From assembly GCA_045658305.1 (NCBI GenBank), contig JAZOUT010000144.1:1-32348 (forward strand): a stretch of DNA of 32,348 nt. Direction: 5' to 3'. This DNA comes from Aphodosoma sp045658305. GTDB taxonomy: Bacteria > Bacteroidota > Bacteroidia > Bacteroidales > Paludibacteraceae. The translations under genes were made by a program, and so were the position numbers. Shown one piece after another: positions 17,820-25,775 of the stretch. Each line of letters begins with the position of its first letter. Positions within the stretch are counted from its first letter, which is position 1. Under the pieces are notes generated by a model that was not told where the DNA came from, did no database searches, and saw nothing but the letters and a program-made list of their open reading frames with translations.

Positions 17820-19061
17820 ATGAAAAAGGTAACGATAATATTATTAGGGTTGATAAGTGCTTTGATGATGATTGCACAGAACAATACTAATTCGCCATAT
17901 ACGCGATATGGTTATGGGCACTTGGAGGATGATTGTTTTTCGCGTTCGCAGGCGATGGGTGGTGCGTCGATTGGTCTTCGCACTAAAAATGCTATTAACT
18001 CAACTAACCCGGCATCGTATAGTAGCATAGATTCTACTTCTTTTATTTTTGAGATGGGTGTTTCGGGGTTGTTGTCGAATTTTCGCAGTGAAGGGGCTCA
18101 AAATACGTCATTTACAGGCAATCTTGACTATATTGCGTTGCAGTCGCCTATCACAAAATGGATGGGATTGTCGGCTGGATTGATACCATATTCGTATGTT
18201 GGTTATAACTACAAATATACTGATTCGATACAGATACCTTTTGAGGAAAAATATAATGTGTATGACAAGACTTATTATGGCAAAGGGGGTATCAGTCAGG
18301 TATATTTGGGTCTTTCGGTTGACATTGCAGACCATTTGGCATTAGGTGTGAATGGTTATTATATGTTTGGCAACATAAATCACTATAAGGCTGTAAGTTA
18401 TAATCAATCGGAATTGACTACAACGAATACTGTGATGCTTAGCAATTTGTATATTCGCAGTTTCAATGCTCGTTTTGGTCTTCAATATCATGAGACGATT
18501 GGCGAGAAACATAAATTCAACATTGGTGCGATATATGAATTCCGCTCAGGCATGAATGGCCGATTTGAGCAAACGACCACAAGTACAGATACTTTGAAGA
18601 TGAATTCGAGCGAGTTGTTTGAAATGCCATCATTGTATGGTGGTGGTGTTACATATACGTATGACGATAAATTGATAATAGGTGCGGATTTTATGTATCA
18701 GGAATATAGCAAGGCTCTATATTATGGCAAACGTGATACGCTTGCCAATCGCATGAAAATATCGCTTGGAGCAGAATATACGCATGACCCACGAGGAAGA
18801 AAATATGTTGATAGAATGTCGTGGAGATTGGGGGCTAAATATAATAGTTCGTATGCGACAGTAAATGGCAGACAAGCAGGAGATTTTTCGATTACTTGTG
18901 GTCTTGGATTGCCACTTAGAACATCGAAAACTATTATAAATGTGAACTTTGAATATGGCAATATTGGTGGTATGATGGCAACGTTGAAAGAAAACTATTT
19001 CAAGTTTGGACTTAACTTCTCGCTTAATGAAACTTGGTTTGTGAAGGCGAAAGTGAGATAA
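17820..19061 (+). CDS. Outer-membrane beta-barrel protein of unknown function
   Basis: 413 aa with a signal peptide (MKKVTIILLGLISALMMIA, cleavage before QNN). The mature start SPYTRYGYG...SRSQAMGGASIGLR...NSTNPASYSSIDSTSFIFEMG is a pattern found in Bacteroidetes outer-membrane proteins annotated only as 'outer membrane protein' or compared with FadL/OmpP1 transporters. The remainder is alternating beta strands with aromatic girdles. It starts 21 nt after coaX and is followed by a TPR gene; this coaX-OMP-TPR-LptC order is widespread in Bacteroidales. Ligand and function are unknown. Confidence 0.85.
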   Translation: MKKVTIILLGLISALMMIAQNNTNSPYTRYGYGHLEDDCFSRSQAMGGASIGLRTKNAINSTNPASYSSIDSTSFIFEMGVSGLLSNFRSEGAQNTSFTGNLDYIALQSPITKWMGLSAGLIPYSYVGYNYKYTDSIQIPFEEKYNVYDKTYYGKGGISQVYLGLSVDIADHLALGVNGYYMFGNINHYKAVSYNQSELTTTNTVMLSNLYIRSFNARFGLQYHETIGEKHKFNIGAIYEFRSGMNGRFEQTTTSTDTLKMNSSELFEMPSLYGGGVTYTYDDKLIIGADFMYQEYSKALYYGKRDTLANRMKISLGAEYTHDPRGRKYVDRMSWRLGAKYNSSYATVNGRQAGDFSITCGLGLPLRTSKTIINVNFEYGNIGGMMATLKENYFKFGLNFSLNETWFVKAKVR

Positions 19062-19063
19062 TT

Positions 19064-19084
19064 TTAAAGTTTAGAGTTTAGAGA
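19064..19084. repeat. Short heptamer repeat (TTAGAGT)n
   Basis: TTAAAGT, TTAGAGT, TTAGAGA directly after the outer-membrane protein gene. It is followed at 19085-19125 by a dispersed element whose minus strand reads GAACC...GGTCTTGAGCC..., also seen on the plus strand near 24979. Confidence 0.6.
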
Positions 19085-19226
19085 CCATTTTCGCCATACG
19101 GCTCAAGACCATTGGTTCGGCACTAAACACTATGAAAACTAAAAGTTGATAATTAAACTTTTTATGGGAATTGTTGTCAAAGAAAACAAAGGAAATATCA
19201 ATTTAATAATTATAAATAAATTTACT

Positions 19227-20537
19227 ATGAAATCATTGAAATTAACTGCTCTTTTTGTAGCGATGTTGTTTGTTGGTAGCGTGGCTGCACAAATGACAGA
19301 AGAATGTAAAGTGAATCTTTCGCTTTTCACAGAGTATGCAAAAGTGAAAAACTATGCTGACGCATACGAGCCATGGGCAAAAGTTTACAAAGAATGTCCA
19401 ACAGCATCAAAAAACATTTATAGCCTTGGTGTTAGAATTCTTGAATGGAAAATCAAACAAGCTACAACTCAAGACGAATTCAAAGCTGCATTCGACCAAT
19501 TGATGAAATTGTATGACGATCGTATCCAATACTACGGCAATGATGTAAAAACTCCTCGCCCTGCAATTTTGGCAGATAAAGCAACAAAACACAGCAAATA
19601 TTTCCCTGATGATAACGCAACTATCTATCCATGGATTAAAGAAGCTATTCACGGATTGGGCAATGCATCGGCAGCAAATGAATTGCAACTCTTTGTTTTC
19701 ACTTCTGCTAACCTCTATAAAGCAGACAACACATTGGCAGAACAATTCATCGGTGACTATACATTTGCAGATGCTATCTTGACAGCAAATAGCCAAAATG
19801 CTGACTTGAAAAACGCAGATAATTATACAAGTGTGAAATCGGCAGTTGACGTACTTTTCGCAGCTTCAGGCGTTGCTGATTGTGCAAAAATGAACGAAAT
19901 CTTCTTGCCAAATGTTGAAAAAAATAACGCAGACCTTAAATATCTTGAAGGTGTAATGAAATTGTTCAAACGCTTGAAATGTATCGAACACGAAGCATAC
20001 TACAAAGCAGCAGAATATGCGCACAAAATTTCTCCATCTGCAGAAGCTGCTACAGGTCTTGGCAATATGTCATACGTAAAAGGTGACTATAATAAAGCTA
20101 TTGAATATTATCAAGAAGCAATAAATCTTTCAACTGAAGATTTGGATATCTCAGACAACTTGTTCCGTATTGCTCAAGTATATTACAAAAAAGGTGAATA
20201 TACTAACGTGCGTAAATACTGCAAAGAGTCATTGGCTAAAAATCCTGCTCAAGGTCAACCTCATATCATGTTAGGTCTTGTATATGCACAAGCAAAAATA
20301 TCAGACGACCCAACACTCCAAAAAGCTGTATATTGGGCATCTGTTGACCAATTTGCTAAAGCAAAAAGCGTTGAACCAACAGAAGATATGGTTGAACAAG
20401 CAAATAAACTCATTCGCACATATAGCGCATACTTCCCTTCAAAAGAAGAGGTGTTCATGCACCCTGACGTAGAAGAAGGTAAATCACACTATGTAGGTGG
20501 TTGGGTAAGCGAAACAACTACTGTTCGTAGCAAATAA
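19227..20537 (+). CDS. Periplasmic tetratricopeptide-repeat protein
   Basis: 436 aa from ATG 19227. The frame is open from 19146, but 19227 starts a clean signal peptide (MKSLKLTALFVAMLFVGSVAA, cleavage before QMTEEC). Cys residues at the start of the mature part and at VYKECP could form a disulfide. At least two clear TPR units lie in the C-terminal half (about 265-365, with SYVKGDYNKAIEYYQEAINL and VYYKKGEYTNVRKYCKESLAKNP); the N-terminal half looks like degenerate TPR. It is a scaffold for protein-protein contacts; partners are not known. Conserved neighbours (outer-membrane protein, LptC) suggest an envelope role. Confidence 0.85.
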   Translation: MKSLKLTALFVAMLFVGSVAAQMTEECKVNLSLFTEYAKVKNYADAYEPWAKVYKECPTASKNIYSLGVRILEWKIKQATTQDEFKAAFDQLMKLYDDRIQYYGNDVKTPRPAILADKATKHSKYFPDDNATIYPWIKEAIHGLGNASAANELQLFVFTSANLYKADNTLAEQFIGDYTFADAILTANSQNADLKNADNYTSVKSAVDVLFAASGVADCAKMNEIFLPNVEKNNADLKYLEGVMKLFKRLKCIEHEAYYKAAEYAHKISPSAEAATGLGNMSYVKGDYNKAIEYYQEAINLSTEDLDISDNLFRIAQVYYKKGEYTNVRKYCKESLAKNPAQGQPHIMLGLVYAQAKISDDPTLQKAVYWASVDQFAKAKSVEPTEDMVEQANKLIRTYSAYFPSKEEVFMHPDVEEGKSHYVGGWVSETTTVRSK

Positions 20538-20543
20538 TTAACT

Positions 20544-20648
20544 AATGCACAATTCTCAATGCACAATGCACAATTCTCAATACACAAAAAATAGTCAAAA
20601 AATTCATATAATGACAGTTTATTGTGCATTGTGCATTGTGCATTGTGC
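20544..20648. repeat. Paired inverted heptamer arrays (AATGCAC)n ... (ATTGTGC)n at the lptC start
   Basis: Six units (AATGCAC, AATTCTC, AATGCAC twice, AATTCTC, AATACAC; 20544-20585) face four perfect ATTGTGC units (20621-20648). The arrays are complementary, so the RNA could fold into a long hairpin over the 20611 start codon. The second array is translated as the LptC signal peptide. Confidence 0.85.
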
Positions 20649-21150
20649 ATTATTTTTTTCGTGCCAAACTAAACACGAAATGACCGAGTCGGTAACGGAT
20701 ATCAAACATACTCCACAAGTATATGCCGACTCAATAACTACTATCGTATCAGATTCGGGGATTATACGTTACAGAATTATTGCTCCTGATTGGTACGTCT
20801 ATGAAAAAGCAGACACACCATATTGGGATTTTCCAAATGGATTGCGTTTTGAACGCTTTGATGAAAACTATAGAGTTGATGCAGAAATAGAATGTGATAG
20901 AGCTGTGTATTACAGCAAATTAGACTTATGGAAACTCAACGACAATATTGAAGCAACCAACCTCAGCAAAGAGGAATTTTATACCAACGAATTATATTGG
21001 AACCAAAAAGAAGAACGCGTATATAGCGATTCTGCAATAACAATCATCCAAAAAGAGAGAAAAATACTCGGCGTGGGATTTGAATCAAATCAAACCTTCA
21101 GTCGATACAGCATACGCCAACCTAAAGGCACAATACCGATTGAGGAGTAA
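20611..21150 (+). CDS. lptC: LPS export periplasmic protein LptC (lipoprotein)
   Basis: 179 aa from ATG 20611. An upstream ATG at 20545 lies in repeat DNA and adds only MHNSQCTMHNSQ-like residues, so it is unlikely. The signal is MTVYCALCIVHCALFFSC, with lipidation expected at the last Cys. The mature part has the LptC/DUF1239 pattern, including VSDSGIIRYRIIAPDWYVYEK, WDFPNGLRFERFDE, ECDRAVYYSKLDLWKLNDNIEATN and LYWNQKEERVYSDSAITI. LptC bridges the LptBFG transporter and LptA for lipopolysaccharide export. Unusually, the hydrophobic core of the signal is encoded by four tandem ATTGTGC heptamers. Confidence 0.88.
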   Translation: MTVYCALCIVHCALFFSCQTKHEMTESVTDIKHTPQVYADSITTIVSDSGIIRYRIIAPDWYVYEKADTPYWDFPNGLRFERFDENYRVDAEIECDRAVYYSKLDLWKLNDNIEATNLSKEEFYTNELYWNQKEERVYSDSAITIIQKERKILGVGFESNQTFSRYSIRQPKGTIPIEE

Positions 21151-21151
21151 G

Positions 21152-21221
21152 GAATTGAGAGTTGAGAATGGAAAATTGAGAATTGAAACTTTATATTCTA
21201 AACTTTAAACTCTAAACTAAA
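21152..21221. repeat. Ten-unit heptamer-period tract between lptC and the CNNM gene
   Basis: GAATTGA, GAGTTGA, GAATGGA, AAATTGA, GAATTGA, AACTTTA, TATTCTA, AACTTTA, AACTCTA, AACTAAA run without a phase break from the lptC stop to 2 nt before the next start codon. The entire intergenic spacer is period-7 DNA. Confidence 0.8.
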
Positions 21222-21223
21222 TA

Positions 21224-22489
21224 ATGGTCAATTATTGGGCTATAGCCATATCACTCATATTTTCAGCTCTATTCTCAGGAATGGAGATTGCTTTCGTATC
21301 ATCCAATAAACTGAGATTTGAAATTGATAAAAAATCAAACTCGCTAACATCTAAAATAATAGAATTCTTCTACCGCCATAGCGAACAATACATATCTACA
21401 ATGCTTGTTGGCAATAACATCGCTCTTGTCGTATATAGTATTCAAATGGCAAATCTGCTTACAGGAGTTATCCAACAACATATAGTTACTTCTGATTTCG
21501 TGGTAATGATTATTCAAACAATTATTGCAACAATCATTGTTCTATTCACAGGCGAATTTATACCAAAAATGATATTCAAAAGTAGCCCAAACGTATGGCT
21601 CAGTATATTTTCACCCTTCATGTACATTATTTATATAGTACTCTACCCTATTACTATATTCACTACTTTCCTCTCAAAAAACATTCTCCGCCTATTCAAA
21701 CTATATAATCCACAACACGAAACCCATGAATTAAGTAAAGTGGACTTAGACTATCTTATCAATGAATCAATCGAAGGCTCTGATAGTCAAGAAGAGATTG
21801 AGCATGACGTAAAAATATTCCAAAATGCACTTGATTTCTCAGAAGTAAAACTCCGCGATTGCGCTATACCTCGTACTGAAATTACTGCCCTTCCTGAAGA
21901 AGGAACCTCACTTATCGATTTAAGAAATACTTTCACAAACACAGGCTACTCAAAAATACTCATCTATCGCCAAAGCATTGACAATATCATAGGTTACTTC
22001 CACTCGAACGACCTCTTCAAAAATCCTGAAGATTGGAAAAAACAGATACGTCCACTACCTATCGTACCCGAAACTATGGCAGCAAATAAACTAATGGACA
22101 TCTTCATGCAAGAGAAAAAAAGTATTGCAGTCGTAGTTGACGAATTTGGTGGCACTGCGGGCATCGTAACTCTTGAAGATATTATGGAAGAAATCTTCGG
22201 AGAGATAGAAGACGAACACGATAATCGCGAATGGGTCGCTCGACAAATTGCCGACAACGAATACATGCTATCAGGTCGCCTCGAAATTGACACTGCCAAT
22301 GCAAAATTCGACTTCGACATCCCCGAATCTGACAATTACGTAACCGTAGCAGGATATATACTACACCACTACCAAAAATTCCCAAAACTCAACGAAACAA
22401 TAAAAATCGAAAATTATACATTCAAGATAATGCAAGCCCATAACAATCGAATTGATTTAGTAAAACTAATATTCGACAACAAAGAATAA
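21224..22489 (+). CDS. CNNM/CorC-family membrane protein (hemolysin-like, DUF21-CBS-CorC_HlyC)
   Basis: 421 aa. An N-terminal DUF21/CNNM domain (about 1-165) with several membrane helices begins with the signature ALFSGMEIAFVSSNKLR (15-31). A CBS pair follows (about 205-330; IPRTEITALPEE, GYSKILIYRQSIDNIIGYFHSNDL, VVDEFGGTAGIVTLEDIMEEIFGEIEDEHD), then the C-terminal CorC_HlyC domain (about 340-420). Homologues act in magnesium or cobalt efflux or homeostasis; the 'hemolysin' name is historical. It sits between lptC and ppiD, as in many Bacteroidales. Confidence 0.92.
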   Translation: MVNYWAIAISLIFSALFSGMEIAFVSSNKLRFEIDKKSNSLTSKIIEFFYRHSEQYISTMLVGNNIALVVYSIQMANLLTGVIQQHIVTSDFVVMIIQTIIATIIVLFTGEFIPKMIFKSSPNVWLSIFSPFMYIIYIVLYPITIFTTFLSKNILRLFKLYNPQHETHELSKVDLDYLINESIEGSDSQEEIEHDVKIFQNALDFSEVKLRDCAIPRTEITALPEEGTSLIDLRNTFTNTGYSKILIYRQSIDNIIGYFHSNDLFKNPEDWKKQIRPLPIVPETMAANKLMDIFMQEKKSIAVVVDEFGGTAGIVTLEDIMEEIFGEIEDEHDNREWVARQIADNEYMLSGRLEIDTANAKFDFDIPESDNYVTVAGYILHHYQKFPKLNETIKIENYTFKIMQAHNNRIDLVKLIFDNKE

Positions 22490-22578
22490 GAAACTATAAA
22501 TCAACATATTATAAATTTTATTGCAAAATATTTCGTACATATAAACTTTTTTTGTAAATTCGCACTTCGTAATATTAT

Positions 22579-22616
22579 CATGTAAAATAAGACGCAAAAG
22601 CATCCTATTTTGCATG
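22579..22616. repeat. 38-bp inverted repeat in the ppiD leader
   Basis: CATGTAAAATAAGACGC and GCATCCTATTTTGCATG form a 17-bp near-perfect palindrome around AAAA. As plus-strand RNA it has two mismatches and one G-U; as minus-strand RNA one mismatch and two G-U. It ends 71 nt before the ppiD start codon and has no T-run, so it is not an obvious terminator. Confidence 0.65.
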
Positions 22617-22687
22617 TAATTTACTATGTTATAACAATTTACAATATACAAAAAGAACAAAATAAAAAACAAATAATACAAATAAAA

Positions 22688-24790
22688 ATGGCAACATTAG
22701 AAAAAATTAGAAGTAAAGGTCTCCTACTCTTAATTGTAGTAGGTTTGGCTTTGGTAGTCTTCATTGTTGGAGACTTAGTAAATTCAGGTTCAACTTATTT
22801 CCAAGAAAACAGCGCTAACGTAGCTGTTATCAATGGCGATAAAGTCAAAATTCGCGACTATGCCGATAAAATGGAGCAATTCAACGATGTTGTAAAATTG
22901 CAATATGGCAACAACATCAATGATGACATGATGGAACAAATCCGTCAAATGGTATGGGAAAGCACTGTAACCGAAAAAGTTATCGGTGACGACTGCGCTG
23001 AAATCGGCATGATGGTTACTAAAAACGAATTGGCTGACATGCTCGTAGGTAACAACATCAGCCCTATGATGATGAACAACCAAATGTTCTTCAACGAAAA
23101 TGGTCAATTCGATGTAAACATTGTTAAACAATTCATCGCTATGCTTGATAGCGAAGATGCATCACAAAACATCCCTTACGAGCAACTTCGCCTCTATCGC
23201 AACTATTGGCGCTATTGGGAGCACGCAATCAAAACTAACCGCCTTCAAGAAAAATACACTAACTTGTTGAACGCAGCTTTGGTTGTTAACTCATTAGAAG
23301 CTAAATACGCTTACGACAACGCAAAAGTATCAGCTGATGCTGTTTATGCAATGAAAAACTATTTCGCTATTGCTGATTCAACTATCAACGTAACTGACGC
23401 TGAAATCAAAGCTCGCTACAACGAGAAAAAAGAACAATTCAAACAAAAACAATCAGCTGACGTGAAATACATCGTTGTTGACATCAAACCATCAGCAGAA
23501 GACTTTGCAGAAGTAGAAAAATGGATTAACGACTTGAAAGAAGAATTCACTACAACAGAAGAAGTTGCTGACGTAGTAAACTCTAATTCAGACGTTCAAT
23601 ATCGTGGCGAAAACTTGGTTAAAGAGCAAATCGATGCCGACTTCCAAGAATTTGCATTCGCAGGCAAAGCAGGTGAAGTTATGGGTCCTATCTTTGTTGA
23701 CAACACATACAAAATGGCTCGCATCATCGAAAACGGCATCAATTCAATCGACTCCGTAAACCTTAGCAACATGTATCTCCGCCGCGAAACTGCCGAAGCT
23801 ACTCAAGCATTGGCTGATAGCATCATGGATGCAGTGAAAAAAGGTGCCGACTTCGCAGAATTGGCAAAAACTCACTCACTCCTCCAAAACGCTGCTAACG
23901 GTGGCGAAATCGGTTGGGTAAGCGAAATGGGTCTCGAAAAGAAAATCGCTACTCCTGCTTTCTCTACTCCTGCTAAAGGCATGTTCCAAGTAAAAGAAGG
24001 CAACGACATCAACCTCTTCATCGTCAACGAACTCGGCAAAAATGTAGTAAAAGCAAAAGTTGCAGTTCTTGCTCGCACAGTAGATGCTACTTCACGCACA
24101 CAAGCTAACCTCTACAACTCACTCAAACAATTCATTGTTGATAACAACACAATCGAAAAACTCGAAGCAGAAGCTGCTAACAATGGCTACGTTGTAATGT
24201 CAGCCAAAAACCTCGACATCAACGCAACTACTATCAACAACGTGAAAAAAGCTCGCGAAGCAGTCCGTTGGGCATTCGAAAACAAAGAAGGTGCTATCAG
24301 CGATATCTTCGAAGTCGAAAACCAAATCATCGCAGTTGCTGTCGACAAACACAATGCTGAAGGCTACCGCTCTATCGAAAGCCTACGTCCACAACTCTTG
24401 TCAGAACTCCGCAACGAGAAAAAAGGTGATGTCATTATGGCAGAAATGAATGGCAAAACAATGGAACAACTCACAGCAGAAGGCTTCCGCATCGACACAG
24501 TTCGCAACATCAACTTCGCAAGCACCTATGCAGGCGCTATCGGCAACGAACCATCACTCTTCGCTCGCGTAGCAACTGCCGAAGTAGAAAAAGAATCTGC
24601 CCCTATCAAAGGTAACACAGGTGCTTATATCTTCAAAGTAATCAACAAAAACGAAGAAGCAAAACCATACAACGAAAAAGAAGAAATGGTAATGCTCGAA
24701 ACTCGCGAAGCTTACATGAACTCATACCTCGCAATCGAAGCACTCAAAGAAGCTGCCAACATCGAAGATATGCGTTACAAATACTATTAA
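22688..24790 (+). CDS. ppiD: PpiD/SurA-like periplasmic peptidyl-prolyl isomerase
   Basis: 700 aa from ATG 22688. The frame is open from 22610, but MATLEKIRSKGLLLLIVVGLALVV is the standard start of this family. One N-terminal membrane anchor (11-31) is followed by a SurA_N-type chaperone domain (about 38-235) and parvulin-type rotamase regions (about 240-370; and GADFAELAKTHSLLQNAANGGEIGWVSEMGL near 400-420, with the GGxIGW motif), then a C-terminal helical part. It is a membrane-anchored foldase helping secreted and outer-membrane proteins fold. It is the last gene of the coaX run and has a strong terminator 26 nt downstream. The 198-nt spacer before it holds a large inverted repeat, so it may have its own control. 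Confidence 0.9.
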   Translation: MATLEKIRSKGLLLLIVVGLALVVFIVGDLVNSGSTYFQENSANVAVINGDKVKIRDYADKMEQFNDVVKLQYGNNINDDMMEQIRQMVWESTVTEKVIGDDCAEIGMMVTKNELADMLVGNNISPMMMNNQMFFNENGQFDVNIVKQFIAMLDSEDASQNIPYEQLRLYRNYWRYWEHAIKTNRLQEKYTNLLNAALVVNSLEAKYAYDNAKVSADAVYAMKNYFAIADSTINVTDAEIKARYNEKKEQFKQKQSADVKYIVVDIKPSAEDFAEVEKWINDLKEEFTTTEEVADVVNSNSDVQYRGENLVKEQIDADFQEFAFAGKAGEVMGPIFVDNTYKMARIIENGINSIDSVNLSNMYLRRETAEATQALADSIMDAVKKGADFAELAKTHSLLQNAANGGEIGWVSEMGLEKKIATPAFSTPAKGMFQVKEGNDINLFIVNELGKNVVKAKVAVLARTVDATSRTQANLYNSLKQFIVDNNTIEKLEAEAANNGYVVMSAKNLDINATTINNVKKAREAVRWAFENKEGAISDIFEVENQIIAVAVDKHNAEGYRSIESLRPQLLSELRNEKKGDVIMAEMNGKTMEQLTAEGFRIDTVRNINFASTYAGAIGNEPSLFARVATAEVEKESAPIKGNTGAYIFKVINKNEEAKPYNEKEEMVMLETREAYMNSYLAIEALKEAANIEDMRYKYY

Positions 24791-24815
24791 TCAAATCAAC
24801 CCATTCATAACAAGT

Positions 24816-24847
24816 AGAGACGTAGCCAGCTACGTCTCTCTTTTTTT
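24816..24847 (+). terminator. Intrinsic terminator after ppiD
   Basis: AGAGACGTAG / CTACGTCTCT pair perfectly around CCAG, followed by CTTTTTTT. Confidence 0.92.
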
Positions 24848-25040
24848 GTGTGCTTATTTTAACAGAAGTACAAAATTTAATTTTCGGGAGAATATGTTTA
24901 TTTACTATTGATAGGATTGTATTGGTTTAATTTGTTTTTTTAAAGTACAAGCCTTGTAATTAATTAGTAATTTTTATGAACCGAAGGTCTTGGAGCCGAA
25001 GGTGATAAATAAGGAAAAGTGGGATTATGGATAAGAATAG

Positions 25041-25072
25041 GCGTAGCTCATTGTGTGAGTTATGCTTTTTTT
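25041..25072 (+). terminator. Intrinsic terminator-like hairpin without an assigned gene
   Basis: GCGTAGCTCA / TGAGTTATGC form a 10-bp stem (two G-U) around TTGTG, followed by seven T. It reads on the plus strand only. The transcript it ends is unknown. Confidence 0.65.
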
Positions 25073-25118
25073 GTGTTATTTTTATATGATAGTAATGATA
25101 GTAAAACTATAAAAAAGA

Positions 25119-25153
25119 AGAGGGTGTGTCAAAATAGGCACACCCTTTTTTTT
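25119..25153. terminator. Bidirectional terminator next to the 105-aa gene
   Basis: AGGGTGTG / CACACCCT pair perfectly (extended by a G-U and a C-G pair) around AAAATA. It is followed by nine T on the plus strand and by a weaker CTCTTCTTTTTT on the minus strand, where it would end the minus-strand gene at 25163. Confidence 0.8.
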
Positions 25154-25162
25154 GTTGATTGG

Positions 25163-25480
25163 TTACTCCATATTAGAGGCTTTGTTGTAGTACGAAGCGA
25201 AAGCTGCACCACGAGCGGTTTTCCACTTGCCGTTAGAGGCATCTGCAATTGCTTGCCATTCCTCTTTTTTCTCTGGATCAGACATGTCTGCCGCGGCTTG
25301 TGTTGCTGCTGACGAGAAGCGTTCGCGTGCTGCGAGCTGAGCTGCGGTAGGGTCGAGGTTTGATGGTGTCATTTCCCATGCGTATGTTTGTCCGAAGCGT
25401 TTACTGAAGACGAGTTTTTCGTTTTTGTCGAGTTTGCCTTTGATTGCATCGACTACTGAGATGGTTTCGATTTTTGCCAT
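25163..25480 (-). CDS. Small conserved-looking protein of unknown function
   Basis: 105 aa, complete. It starts MAKIETISVVDAIKGKLDKNE and continues KLVFSKRFGQTYAWEMTP, then an Ala-rich helical half (AAQLAARERFSSAATQAAADMSDPEKKEEWQAIAD) ending KTARGAAFASYYNKASN. No signal peptide, membrane segment or catalytic motif is visible. The beginning resembles short Bacteroidetes hypothetical proteins of the 'MAKI...GKL' type that I recall but cannot name. GC content is higher than in its surroundings. The long upstream region (25481-25783) is full of RNA-like inverted repeats and heptamer repeats, with a possible -7 box at 25776-25783. Confidence 0.75.
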   Translation of the reverse strand: MAKIETISVVDAIKGKLDKNEKLVFSKRFGQTYAWEMTPSNLDPTAAQLAARERFSSAATQAAADMSDPEKKEEWQAIADASNGKWKTARGAAFASYYNKASNME

Positions 25481-25488
25481 AATAATAA

Positions 25489-25522
25489 GAATTAAGAATT
25501 AAAAATTAATAATTAAGAATTG
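25489..25522. repeat. Heptamer repeat (GAATTAA)n
   Basis: GAATTAA twice, AAATTAA, TAATTAA, GAATTG, just upstream of the minus-strand start codon at 25480. Confidence 0.75.
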
Positions 25523-25650
25523 TTTTTTGTGAGACAGGAAGACTGGAGAACGTGATTTTTTCTCACAGAATTTTTTTTCTCACGGAATGCACGGAGCTCA
25601 CGGAAAACGACTCGCTTTGCTTGTCGTTGCCATGCGGGATTTTGTTTTTT
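25523..25650. repeat. Mixed dispersed repeats with a short hairpin
   Basis: Direct repeats of the type CTCACGGAATGCACGGAGCT (25580-25604 region), a GACAGGAAGAC motif (25534, again at 28417) and a hairpin AACGAC...GTCGTT (25606-25628) make up this stretch. Similar low-complexity phrases are common between Bacteroidetes genes. No coding frame is seen. Confidence 0.5.
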
Positions 25651-25673
25651 TTAGACAGAAAGACATAAAGATA

Positions 25674-25750
25674 TATATCTCTATACATATACCTCGTTAC
25701 ACCTATGGTACAACGAGGTTGAAAAATGACAGACCTGTCGGGGAGATATA
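25674..25750 (-). other. Candidate three-helix-junction RNA in the leader of the 105-aa gene
   Basis: TATATCTC (25674-25681) and GAGATATA (25743-25750) form an 8-bp closing stem. They enclose an 8-bp perfect hairpin ACCTCGTT / AACGAGGT (25691-25719, with an inner ACC/GGT helix) and a small GACA / TGTC hairpin (25728-25739). The arrangement is a multibranched fold. Strand is inferred from the -7 box TACGTTTG at 25783-25776 on the minus strand. Confidence 0.45.
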
Positions 25751-25751
25751 A

Positions 25752-25765
25752 AACTGACGTCAGTT
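25752..25765. promoter_or_regulatory. Perfect 14-bp palindrome AACTGACGTCAGTT
   Basis: A perfectly self-complementary site centred about 18-25 nt downstream of the minus-strand -7 box at 25776. This is the right size and place for a dimeric repressor operator over the transcription start; alternatively it is the first hairpin of the leader. Confidence 0.5.
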
Positions 25766-25775
25766 AATTATATTT

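Larger units (their letters stand above)
24848..25162. other. Gene-free stretch with dispersed repeat and two terminators
   Basis: No convincing gene. Near 24979-25005 the direct repeat CCGAAGGT occurs twice (GAACCGAAGGTCTTGGAGCCGAAGGT); it resembles the minus strand of 19085-19125 and looks like a dispersed element. Two intrinsic terminators follow (25041-25072 and 25119-25153). A terminator already closes ppiD, so the one at 25041 hints at a separate short plus-strand transcript, but I see no clear promoter for it. Confidence 0.5.

Noticed and set aside
20545..20610. Upstream ATG of lptC giving an MHNSQCTMHNSQ start
   Set aside because: These residues come from the heptamer repeat, a well-known source of spurious N-termini in Bacteroidetes; the ATG at 20611 gives a proper lipoprotein signal.
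25019..25312. 97-codon plus-strand frame
   Set aside because: It spans two terminators and runs antisense to the better supported 105-aa gene; its composition (Cys- and Phe-rich) is that of a shadow frame.
25674..25750. tRNA gene
   Set aside because: The fold has a closing stem and hairpins, but no T-loop or D-loop consensus, no 7-bp acceptor stem with discriminator, and too few arms.
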